Assembly: GCA_030770545.1 (NCBI GenBank)
Contig: JAUCMP010000026.1
Coordinates: 1,282,501 to 1,346,500, forward strand
DNA length: 64,000 nt
Origin: Macropodus opercularis
Lineage: Eukaryota > Chordata > Actinopteri > Anabantiformes > Osphronemidae
Direction: 5' to 3'
Positions within the stretch are counted from its first letter, which is position 1, and each line of letters begins with the position of its first letter. The position numbers and the translations under genes are program-made. Shown here in pieces: positions 25,013-35,422 of the stretch. The notes under the pieces are model-generated. The model saw only the letters and a program-made list of their open reading frames with translations, was not told the origin of the DNA and ran no database searches.

Positions 25013-28000
25013 CTGCTCACACACATATGGTTTCATTAGCTGAGTAATTAATACTCATTAAGTAAACACCTGTACAGTGAGACAATAACGTTTCTCTGGT
25101 ACCTGTGAGCCTCAGGACTGGATTTTGCCGTGAGTGCCTGGCTGGAGTGGGAGATGGTGAACACAGGCCAGGGTTTGGTGCTCGGGGCCTCCACCGGCTC
25201 CAAGCCGGAGCTCCTCTTAGATGAGGGGCTGTCCTCTGGTGCCCTCTTCCTTTTCACCGCACGCTGGACCCTGTGAGAACTCTGGGATCGTGGTGATGTT
25301 TGGGATTTGGACTGGGTCTTTGATCCACTCTTTGCTGGCTGAAGTGGCTCGCTTGTGGATTGCGGCAGGTTTGCCGGGAGCTCCGCTGGCTCAGGATGCG
25401 GCTGTGTGGGTTCTGTGGCTCCCCCCTGGACCGGGATGCAGTGGCGCGTTCTGGCACTGCCCTGAGATCCACAGGTTTCATTCTCCTGCAGCTCCGTCTG
25501 GCTGTGACTCACAGGGTGAACCTCCACACTGTCGGTCTCAGGACTGACGTCAGACTGTGGAGGGTTTGTCTGGACCGGCATGGAGCCCAGGCAGGTGGTA
25601 GACGCCCCGGACTGGAGGTTGGTGGAAGCTTTTAGCTGGTGAACGATGGACATTACAGGCGAAGGGGACAAAGCAGACGAAATTGAGAGACAGAAAGCAA
25701 ACAATGAATCTTTAGTGGATAAATAATGTGAAGGGCTTCTTTTGAGCAGTGACAGTAAAAACTGAGGGAAGCTGCACATTGAGCTCACAGGTCTCTGTAA
25801 GTTCATCTCTACCACACATGCTAGTTTTTAGTATAAACACTTAAATTTAGTGAATTTTTAAAGACGTTCCAGCTGCAACCATCAGTGCGAGAACATTTAA
25901 TATGAGTTATCATATCACTGAACAGTGTGAGAAGCTGTGTTTACATGTTTAGCTGCTGGCTGAGTTCCTGCATTGCCTCCGCTCACGTCGCCTTCATCAT
26001 CATCGTCGTTGTAACTGGTTTCATCCTTCCCACTGTCAAGACAGACAGAATAGGTGGTTGCACCGCAGCAAAGGAACTCACTGGCCATGACTCTCGTGAC
26101 CTCAACATGAGGCGTTTCCACGGTTCTGAGCTCTTTGTCATTTGGTGGACAGCTGTAACAGGAAAGTCTGTACCTGTCTGAGTCATCGTCGTGTCTCTGT
26201 GGCGACCTCAGCGCCTGCAGCAGCGACTCTGAGCCTCTCGGTTCCGTTTGCTTTTCTGGTTTATTCATCTTCTTTTTGTTGCACTGGGAGCAGATGTTGA
26301 TCCAATGCGCCACATCAGGTCTCATGGTTTTCCAGTAAAACCTGCCAGAGATGGATATTAACACAACACCACGATGCTGAAGAACAATCAGCGATGAGAA
26401 ATGTAAAACCTCTCATTGAGCAGTCGGAGGCACTTGTTGACGTCCAGGTGGTTTAATTCGTTGTGATACTCATTGAGGATGACTTCAACCTGCTGCCTGC
26501 TCCTCAGAACCAAACAAACTCGGTCCCTCTTCACGAAGTGGAGCTCACCATCTGAGAAACCAGGGCACAGACAGTTAACACAACAATATCATGAAAGGAT
26601 TGAGATTCAGTTTCTGTGTCTTGCATAGTACAGGACAGTACAATGCAGATACAAACCTTTGATGGCAAAGCTCTTGCAAAACCTCCTGAATGTGTTTTTC
26701 TCAACGTAGCTCAGTCCAGGTGGATAAATGCGTTTACGGAAGTAGAGCTCCACAGCATCGAACTTGGCAAAATAGGCCTAGTCTCACATGGAGAAAGGGA
26801 CACAGACAGATGTGCTTTAGTATCCTGTTAGTCCTCAAATATTCACCCCAGGCAGGACATACCTCCTCCCCCACAGCAGGCTCAGTGGGACCACTCGTCT
26901 TAGCCTGTGGACGAAGAACAGAAACTAAGCTTCCTGTTTTAAAACTGCACCAACGACTGCTGCCACTGAATCATAGGAGGTAGTGATAACCCCTGTGTTC
27001 TACCGCTGCATCTCTGTGGAGGAAGAGTGTGGGCACAGCATCTGGATAGAGGGTAACTTTATCCACACTGCGATCGAAGCAGTCCTCTGTGAAATGGGTC
27101 GAACAAATGGACGAACGAAGCCGAGGATGCCAATTAGGACGACCAACAGCCTTCATCCACTGAGCAAGCAGGGCCGAGTTGTGTAGAGGAAACCTGAAGG
27201 TGGAGTGAAACAGGTCAATAGCACAAGAGGTTCACAGTTAACATCTGTGCATAAATATTTCAATTACATTTCAGTGATGCTAACTTGACTAGTCTATAAC
27301 CTAGGATGTAATGTGGAGAAACTGCTCCGTACTTGTGGAAGGTGAGGCCCAGGCCTCTCTCCACGGGCCCACAGCAGTTTGTGCAGCAGTAGATGCTGCA
27401 GCGGAGCCACTTCCTCTTGGTTCTGCTGAGACAGGTGTGGCAGCTGGCGATCCAGCTGGCCAGGTCTCGGGTCATGTTGCGCCAGTAGAAGTGCTTTGTG
27501 ATCTCTCGCTGGCAGATTCCCTGGCCGGCGTGACCCTGGTTGTCATGGAACTGCTGCAGGATGGAGTTTACCTGGGACCAAATGCAGGCATGGATCCATC
27601 TGAGTATTTCTACACAGGTAAACCCATGGTTACCTGCACACGTGTTCATTCAACTTAAACAAAGCGCTACGTAAATAATCCAAACCTCCTCTCTGTTGCG
27701 TGGTACTCTGACAGGCGGAGAGACTCGCGCGTACATCAGGACTCCGTCTACAACAGAGAAGCGTTTCAATATCAGAAATGTTTGGGATCCAGTGATTTCT
27801 GTCTATGTTCATTCCCCCTTTCCTCTCACCTATGAGGCTAAAGCGCCTGGCTCTCCTGACAAACGAGCTTCTGTTTTTCTTACTCAGAAGGGGTATGGCC
27901 CTGTGGCTCAGATACCTGCAGAGAAAAAAGAAAAGGCTACCCTCAGTTAAACGTAACCTTTCATGTGTGAACAAAGTGGTCGACGGTCGTACCCACCTGG

Positions 28001-29913
28001 CTATCTGGTTGTAAACTCCGAAGCTCGGATCGATGCTGGTCTTCCTCTCGTGGTCCGTCCTCGCTGTCTGGACAGTCCTGGAGTACGGATTGGGAGCGGT
28101 GAGGCAGTACTGGTGTTCCTGCAGCTCCACAGATGTTTCAGGAGGGCCGATGACTGATTCAGAGGCATTTGCTGTCTCTGCATCACATGCAAAGAGCAGC
28201 TCTTCAAGAGTGTTGGAATCAAGGATGTCATCCTCTGAAGGGACGAGAACCTGAAAAAGAATTAGTTGATCAGTGCATTTCTGCCCTGATGCTGCTTAAC
28301 ATCCAACACTAACCTAAAAATACTTATAGTATCTGTACTTCACGTATGCTGTTACCTCGTCGTCCCTCACCACCTCAGCACAGATTGTTGGTACAGCTTC
28401 TGGAGACAGAGTCAGCTGCTTCGCCTCGTTCTGCGTGAAGCAGGACGACTCAAAGTGTTTAGAACACAGGTAGGAGTTTGAGCGCAGGGACCCTTCATCC
28501 CTCTGAGCCAGCAGCAGCCACTTCTGCCGCAACTCAGTGTCCTTCGGGAACCTGCACAATCACCACATGGTTAACTGACATGACAATAAAAGAAAAGCCT
28601 CAAGAAGAAGTAGGTCAAAGCAAAACATGGCCAGGAGTCCACGTTCACTAGTAATCAAAATATTACTGATATGCTGCATAAAAACCTGAGCAGCAAACAC
28701 AAACATTTACAAACAAGACCAATATCCTCAACAAACAACGGTGCCATCTCACTTGTGGAAGCTGAGTTCAGGGGAAATGAAGCTGTTGGCCTCACAGTTG
28801 TAGACCAGGCAACACTGGACAGGCGCCTCCTGTGTGTCGGGGCGGGTTCGGTTTCGACAAAGAGCACACTCTTTGATCCACTTCTTCACCGCTGGTGTCA
28901 CTCCGGCCCAGTAGTACATCATCTGGAGAGACCAAGGAGGAAAACATGGTCACGTTTTTGATGTCGTGATCCAGTCAAGACTCACGGAACATGAGCAGAC
29001 AGACCTGAACATGTCACTTCACAATCACCTTTTATTAAATCTGACGAAGCTCGAGAGGAGGAACTCACCATTATCTCCTTAACTGCCCGGCTCTGGCCTG
29101 CGTGGTTGTTGTTGTCATGGTAACGGGTCAGGACCTCTCGCACTTCTTCGTCATTCCTGACAACTCGGAGAAGGCGACCCCGAAAGTGTCGCCACAGACA
29201 ACCATCTGGGGGACGGATGGAGGGAGGGGACGCAGTGAGCGTAGGCACAAGCAAACTGCTCCGAGTTGAATTTGAGATACATTTTTGTTACGTCTCAGTG
29301 TGACCTGAGCTCCAACGTACCTTTGTATGTGAAGCGTTTGCTGGCAGCTCTGGTCACTTTCTTCGAGTTCTTAGTCGCATCTGCAGGAAATGTCCCAGTC
29401 CGCAAAAAAAGCTCCACCTTATCAATGAAGTCAAAAGTTGCTTTCTGTAGGAGAAGAGCACGGAGACAAAACATGAGACGTTCTGTCACATGGGTGTAGC
29501 AGGTTTGCACACCACTGTATTCTGTTTGTTTGGAGCACGTTTACACATTTACATGACCAAAGCTTTGGAGTTTCTAAAAGTAGCAACATCACAGAGTAGA
29601 AACTGTAAAGATCCTCCTGCGTCACTAAAAAGTAAAAGCACGGTGCTGCAGTTGTATGACATTACTGGATCATGATCTCTGATGCACAAATGTAACAGTA
29701 CCAACAACGCACAAAACAGCTGGTATATGGAACATTTAAAAGTATTAGTATTTTAAAATGTACTGTCAGACAAAATGTGTTAGAGCAGCAACTACTAAAA
29801 TAAACGCAGTAAAGAAAAAGTCAATTACTTCCTCCTGAAATGTTGTCCTGAAAGTCCTGTAACTGCTGGCTGAGTAGCAGCAGGAGCTAATGCTAACTGC
29901 TCACCCTGCCCAT
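24159..29913 (-). CDS. Unnamed fusion gene: 3 GIN-integrase zinc modules + 2 THAP fingers + DTD2-like domain
   Basis: Nineteen minus-strand exons, all phase-consistent, 1,006 aa: 29913..29905, 29444..29321, 29205..29069, 28922..28753, 28551..28356, 28250..27997, 27915..27830, 27747..27686, 27571..27333, 27193..27004, 26904..26863, 26762..26657, 26551..26410, 26341..26174, 26032..25987, 25635..25103, 25012..24895, 24652..24583, 24487..24159. The order is as follows. Module 1 (residues 4-115): FHHCC type, HDNNNH with CALC. THAP1 (about 128-200): C-x4-C, FHKFP, W, CSKH, AVPTI. Module 2 (295-385): HDNQGH with CHTC. THAP2 (about 392-475): CSTHF, AVPTLF. Module 3 (504-605): HNELNH with CSQC. Then an acidic DDDDEGD patch and a Ser/Pro/Gln-rich linker with KRKR near 785. 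The DTD2-like domain is at about 843-1006 (ARAVIQQCSQAKVKIRP, MVVYVCFFNGA, NLPGSVLFIPQ). The modules match the N-terminus of vertebrate GIN1; no DDE core was found. Nuclear DNA or RNA binding is inferred. The 9-nt start exon (MGR) is the least certain part. Confidence 0.85.
25103..25635 (-). other. Ser/Pro/Gln-rich linker exon of the fusion gene
   Basis: A 533-nt exon encoding about 178 residues of low-complexity sequence rich in Ser, Pro, Thr and Gln. It includes a basic cluster (AVKRKRAPEDSPSSKR) that resembles a nuclear localisation signal. It joins the zinc-finger array to the DTD2-like domain in correct phase on both sides (phase 0 in, phase 2 out). Confidence 0.75.
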
Positions 29914-30904
29914 CCTGCGCTCGGTCGACACAAATCTTCGTTACACCGCTGTCCACCTTCACCGCAGCTGTAGAATCACTGCGGCGCCGCCGAACAGGGC
30001 GAACCGGCTAAAGAAACGTAACTTACTCTGCTTGATCCGACTTTACCAACAAACCGCGCAAAGACGTGCGTTTCACGTCAAACTAGTAGCGAAAGGGAGC
30101 ATTTGGTGGTGTGAAGGTTAATGCTAGCAGCAGAAACGCTTTGACGTGCCCGTGCGTGCCCTTTCAAAATAAGGGTCGCATTTTCCTGTTTGTCCAACCA
30201 GTATTTTTGACCGTGGACGTGAACATGAAACGTTTGAAACTAGTTTAAATGTTGGTGAATATGTTAGAGGTGGTTTTCCACAAGTAATAAAAAGCAACCA
30301 GATAATAAAGCAAACAGTATAAATAATGTTTTATTTTATCATTGATTACTGATCTGTAACAGTTGCAGTTTATGACATAATGAAACCAGAACAGAGGAAA
30401 AAAACTTTGTGTATTAAAACCATTTAATTAAAAACACACTTTAACACTTTCAGTGACCTGCACCGTTAAGACGTAGCTACATAACATTTTCTATTGAAAC
30501 AAAAACACATGTAGTGCAGCAAAATCAAATGTTCATTAGTTTCCTGTTTAAAATGATTAAACGTGATTCTCATTTCATGTAATTATTCATACGTTTAGCT
30601 GCTTCCCCTGTCTTTGCTGTTTACACATATTCTTGGGTTACAAAATAAAAATATGAAAAAAAAATGTAATTATTTGAACTAAAATAAAACAAATAAAAAA
30701 TGTGCCTAACAAAACACATTTTGTTAAAAACGTGAAGAGTTTTTGTGCTTGATTCAAAGTTTTCCATTTTGCTATTCAGGCGTTAATTTGTTTTGTTCAA
30801 GTCTTAACATGATTGTTACACATGTACCAAAATGTCTTTAGTCCAGTCTTTAAACTTGAGACATTTCTGATCTCAACCATCTTTAGTAAAGTCTTAGCAA
30901 GACA
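29914..30904. other. 5' region of the fusion gene and AT-rich intergenic sequence
   Basis: 29914-30060 is GC-richer, with ggcggcgccgc, a possible acceptor (ttctacag) and a donor-like CAGA|gtaagt on the minus strand. It is consistent with a promoter and a spliced 5' UTR for the minus-strand gene. From about 30170 the sequence is strongly AT-rich with no coding signal. Confidence 0.45.
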
Positions 30905-31155
30905 TAGTGTTGAAGATGGCGCCGCAGACGGACGCCTCCGTGCTGTGGTGCGCTCTGTTACTAGTTATCGGTTTTAATTCGCCTTCCTGCCGCAGTTACG
31001 GAAGCTGCTACTCCAGGGAAGAGCTCATGAACATCAGAGCTACATCCCCGTGAACCTTTTTACACAGTGTAACAGTCAGTGTAGGCCAAGTTCCAAGTAC
31101 TGCAAACAGCTACTGTACCTGGCAACAAACACATTTCTGATTCTGAAACACGTAT
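30905..31155 (+). mobile_element. Short LINE-derived remnant
   Basis: The sequence begins aagatggcgccgcagacgg and encodes a short frame ending YSREELMNIRATSP before a stop, like the start of fish L2-type LINE open frames. At 31115-31147 it carries acctggcaacaaacacattt and ctgattctgaa, resembling the 3' tails of the same elements. If both ends are correctly read, almost the entire element is missing between them. Confidence 0.4.
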
Positions 31156-31388
31156 CCGTCCTAAAAACTTGCTAGATCTTTCTTGCCACTGTCGTCCAGT
31201 GCTCGCTGACTGATGGTTGTCGACTTCCTCTCTTTATAATTCTGTTATAAATAGCATAATACTGTATGACATAATGATCCGCATGTCGTCATTTAAGCCC
31301 CGGCTGTCAAGGTGGTGTCCAGAGAATGTTGTGGCCTTTATAGACAACAGGAAAGCTCTACTTCCCCACTTTCCCTGTCATCCCATCA

Positions 31389-33341
31389 TCAGTCCCCCTC
31401 CCACACACAGTCACACTCTCTCAGAGGGTTTCTCTGGCGCATTGTGGTGATGATGGTGATCCTGTTCTCAGACAGGACTTTGAGCTGGTTGATCAGCTCC
31501 TGCACGCAGGGGCTGGGCCAGGGGTGCCCGTTCAGGTAATCTCTGAGGATGAACGAGCGCTCCACCAGCAGCTCCAGCTGCACCAGGCGTCGCAGACGAT
31601 GGAGGCTCAGCAGGTCTTTTTCTGGTTCCCGACGGAAAAATCTGAAATAGAGAAATCAGACAATTACTACAGGGACACAGCAGGAAGTGAAGATCTATGG
31701 AAGACTTTTATTTTGAATTTCCTATTCATTGTAATAAATCAGTTTTCCTGACTAGACTACTCCGGGCTGACCGTATTCTGAGCGTCCTGAGCTGGGGAAA
31801 CAACATGGGGATCCGTCTGCAGAGGCTGCCGCTGGAACGGTTCTGTTCGATGTCCAGGTGTTGAAGTCCAGGGACTTTAGGAGCGATGGAGTCCATGTCT
31901 TTCAGAGTTATGGCTACACGCAACGTCAGCCTGGTGACACTGGGTGGAATAGTGGTTGTATACGTGGCGAGAGAGTTTCCACCTGGGATGAAAGAAAGCA
32001 GCAGTGGCGTTAAAACTGTAAAATGGAGCTGGTGGATTACTACATCCCTGCACGTCAGCAGCAGTCAAAAAAGAAAAGCACAGCTGACCGATGATGGTGA
32101 GAGTCTCCAGCTGATGCAGAGGACTGAGCCAGGACGGGAGGCGACACTCGATGCCCTCTCTGATGTACCTGTAGCGGACGGTCAGCGACCTGAGCGAGGT
32201 GAGACTGCTTAGGGCGTTCTTCGGCAGGATGGTCTCTGGGTAATCCACCAGCTCCAGGCTGGCCAGAGCTGGGCCGCCGTACCGGAACGCTCCTACGAGC
32301 AGAAGAGGCAGAAGGATTTCAGTTGGCTTTAATACAGACAGACGGGTGCAACATAGGTCAGGCAACTCTGACGTAAAGCGCTTTTCTATTTGGATGCCTG
32401 ATGCTGTAAGACACAAGACAGATCAGAACTCGTTCTCTCTTACTGGAACTAGAGGGAAGTTATGGTTAACAGCTGACAAGGTAATGACTGTCTCCATAAC
32501 AACGACTCAAGCTGATCGCTGCCAGATCAGGCTCTGCAGCCTCCTGGCACCTTCTTCCTCATCTGAAAGGAGGCTGCTCGCCAACACGTTGACGCTCTCT
32601 CTCAGTTTGTCTGTAGGTGAGAGTTACCGGCTAACCTGGATGCCCCGGGTCCGGGGGACTGAGGTAGTCGTCGGGCAGCGGTTCCGGCGGTTCGCCCCTC
32701 ATCCCCCAGGACAGGAGCTTCAGCTTCTTGAGGCTGAGCAGCAGATTGTGGAAGACGTCGCGGGGCACCGGTCTGACCGTGTCCAGCCCGTAGCCCTCCC
32801 CTTGCTGGTGGAAGAGCAGGTACCTGAGGTTGACCAGGTGCGACACCGTGTTGATGAACGCCACCATGCAGGGCAGCCGCACGCTGCACACGCTCAGGTG
32901 AGTCAGCCGCTGCTGCAGCTGCTCGGTCAGGCTCGCTCCCAGCATCGGCTCGTCCCAGGTGGCGTTCCGCACCCCGAGGTCTTTCAGCTCGGGGAACCGC
33001 GACAGGTTGTCCAGGTACTTCTCCTTGTACCGCCGCCCTCCGTCCGCAAACACAATGGCGGTGAGACTCGGGAGGAACTTGACGAGCCGCCGCCACTCTT
33101 TGCGCCGCAGATGTCGCACCGCCACCCGGGTGAGCTTGCGCTGCTGCAGGGTTTCCCAGAAGCCGTAGGTGTAGCGGCGGAGGTCGGACAGCACCACCGT
33201 GTAGTCCCGCCACAGGGAGGAGTGGTCCACGAGCTTCCTGGTGTACCTGCAGCACGTGCGCACCGTGTGTTTCTCCTCCAGGCTCAGGAAGCTGAACACG
33301 TAGACCCAGACTTCAGGTGGAAGCTGCGGCAGATCCTCCAT
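31389..33341 (-). CDS. Uncharacterised F-box / leucine-rich-repeat protein
   Basis: Four coding exons on the minus strand: 33341..32636, 32292..32089, 31982..31772, 31641..31389. Phases agree, giving 457 aa. The N-terminus is an F-box (residues about 3-45: LPQLPPEVWVYVFSFLSLEE, then TCCRYTRKLV, SSLWRDY), which in this family binds SKP1 in SCF ubiquitin ligases. Irregular leucine-rich repeats follow to near the C-terminus (e.g. FPELKDLGVRNATW, LTHLSVCSVRLP, LASLELVDYPETILP, LRSLTVRYRYIREGI, LQHLDIEQN) and would select substrate. It ends CVWEGD. Start: this ATG directly precedes the F-box; the frame stays open 29 codons further upstream but only from a GTG. I do not recognise a named mammalian orthologue; it is clearly not FBXO33 or FBXO39. 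It sits between the fusion gene and dtd2, all on one strand. Confidence 0.87.
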
Positions 33342-34138
33342 TAGCAGAGAGGAGAGCTGCAGCCCGACCCGCTCCACGAAACCAGAGAACGGCACAAGTG
33401 GCAGCTGTGGATCAGACCGAGGCTGCACTTAAAGCGAAAGGCTGCGAACAGCGTTTATTCACCGATCTCACTAAACACCCGTAATGTTTACAATCACAGC
33501 CAGCTCAGAACCGCCACCCTACAACCGTCGCGCCGCGATGACGTCACTGTCTTTATTTAACATTCATACAGACATACATACATACAGATTCTGCACATTT
33601 CTCCTTTTAATCCTGTATATAATGGATCTTATAATAATGTCTGTTATATCACCTGCTTAAACATTATACGTTTCACTAGAAAACCATGAGTAAAGAATGA
33701 AATGCATATGAAGAATCACACTCAGAATTTAACTATGGACGCGTAGCCTCTGATTTGTGCTGAATTAACTGAAGGTCAGGCTGAAGCACTAAGCACATCC
33801 ACCAGCTCACAGCGCTCAGGGTGAAAGCCTGGCGTCTTGGCCAACACTGAGAATCTTCAGGAAGACAAGTCAGTCCTAATGATTTATACCCAAAAAACAA
33901 TTTCAGAAGGTGAGGTGGCAAAGGTGGAGTGTGATTATTACCTATAGAACAAAGCCCCTGAGTGTCACTTGTCAGCTGATTTGCATGTAACTAACAATTT
34001 CCAGATCCATGTAGTCCTGTCAAAAATGTACAAATCAAACATTAATAGATAGGACGTGATTAGGATTAACACAGTTTTCTCCCTAAAGTCACAACATGTG
34101 ACCCAATCAAAGCTTCACTTGGCTAAACTTCCTGCAGT
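33342..34138. other. Gap between F-box gene promoter and dtd2 3' end
   Basis: The first about 200 bp form the F-box gene 5' UTR/promoter (CpG-containing, cgtcgcgccgcg near 33530). A TTTATT at about 33552 (AATAAA on the minus strand) is a possible but distant dtd2 polyadenylation signal. No coding exon was seen. Confidence 0.4.
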
Positions 34139-35000
34139 TCAGAACTCCACCAGATGTGTGTATGGTCCGTTAGTGTCGAGCTTCAGCACTTGTCTGTTTC
34201 CATACGTCCCGTGTTTCACAGTCACTTCAGCTTTGCCCCCAGCTGCCACTTCCTTCTCGCACAGAGAAACGAAGGCGCTGTACAGCTGCAGCCCGTCCTC
34301 TTTGCCAATGTTGTTGTGGTACTGCATCCCCCTGCCTTTGGCCTTCCCACCCAGCGTGGCCTGAGGCACGATCAGCAGGCTGCCAGGAAGTTCCAACACT
34401 GAAACCAGCTTCCCTGAGTCGGACTCGCACAGGCGCAGGTTCAGCACAGCGGATGCTGGACGCGAGTGTGGAGGACACAATATTTATGTTTCATGTTTAG
34501 TGATTTACATTAAACGCAGAGCAGGTTGAAATTATGTTGTCTACATCATCGGATAGAACGGGTTTCCTACCCATCTTTGGCAGAAGGTCTTCTGTTGCTC
34601 CTTTGAAGAAGCAGACGTAGATCACCATTCCTCTGTCGATCTGAGAGCAGGAAACGTTAAACCCTCAGTTAAATAATTAAACCCTTACATGAAGTGTCAG
34701 AAAATGTCCTTATAGTTTCCCAATTAAATCTATTAAGAAAGACTGAACATCTGTCCAAGTTTACATTCATAGCTTTTTTATAGCATTTTTTATTCATATG
34801 ATATTGGGAATGGAATTATTGTACAGTAGGTATTTGCTTCATTCAGCGTTGACCTGTCACCTCGTTCATACCAACTTTTCCTTCCTCACCTGGACAAACT
34901 GTGCGTCTGACTGTCCATCAGCTGGCTTCACCTGCAGCCTGGCCTGCAGACACTGCTGCAGCACCGTGCGAGCTGCAGGGAAGCCGCTTTTCTCTGTCAT
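34139..35000 (-). CDS. dtd2: D-aminoacyl-tRNA deacylase 2 (animal-specific tRNA deacylase, ATD)
   Basis: Three coding exons on the minus strand: 35000..34890, 34640..34571, 34455..34139. Phases 0 and 1 agree, giving 165 aa (human about 168). It spans the whole DTD fold: AARTVLQQCLQARLQVKPAD, MVIYVCFFKGA, VPQATLGGKAKGRGMQYHNN, FVSLCEKEVAAGG, GTYGNRQVLKL and the C-terminal TNGPYTHLVEF. The NGP motif is the Gly-Pro active-site element of this family. The enzyme hydrolyses wrongly charged tRNAs; animal DTD2/ATD is known for clearing L-Ala from mischarged tRNA-Thr, a cytosolic proofreading role. The start ATG precedes the conserved helix by a few residues, as in mammals. The gene is head-to-head with nubpl; human DTD2 and NUBPL are also close neighbours. 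Confidence 0.96.
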
Positions 35001-35422
35001 CGCTGCGTCTGCTTAGAAACGGAGGAAAGGAGCGAGAGAGGCCAAGTCTACCGCAAAACAAACGAGCCACAACTAAGACAAACGGATGAACGGGAACCTC
35101 CTGACAGTCATGCGGAGCATTTCCTTATTGACGTCTAATAAAGTTACTCAGAGGAGCTCAACGCTGCGTGTTGCTTACGCAGCATTTCGTTTTATCTTTG
35201 TTTCCCTGTAATTCCAATATTTGTAAACATCTAGTAGCTTATTGTATTGTATTGTATTTACCCCGTACGATTGTTATCTACGAAAAACAGCCGATAATAC
35301 GCGTAATCTAGGAAACAGCAAAAAAATAAAATTAAAATTAAATTTGGTGGAAAAAAACTCCTGCGTAACCTGCGCAAACTTGAAGTGTACTAATGTGCGC
35401 GAGGCGCTTAAACAGCTTAAAC
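35001..35422. promoter_or_regulatory. Shared head-to-head promoter, dtd2 / nubpl
   Basis: Only 422 bp separate the dtd2 ATG (minus, 35000) and the nubpl ATG (plus, 35423). Both 5' UTRs must fit here, so a bidirectional promoter is likely. Near its centre (about 35241-35260) is a short pentanucleotide run, attgt/tattg repeated about four times. Confidence 0.6.

Noticed and set aside
32346..33344. 332-codon open frame on the plus strand
   Set aside because: It lies antisense to the F-box gene's first exon. It is rich in Arg, His, Val and Gln as expected from the complement of a GC-rich coding exon, and has no recognisable domain.
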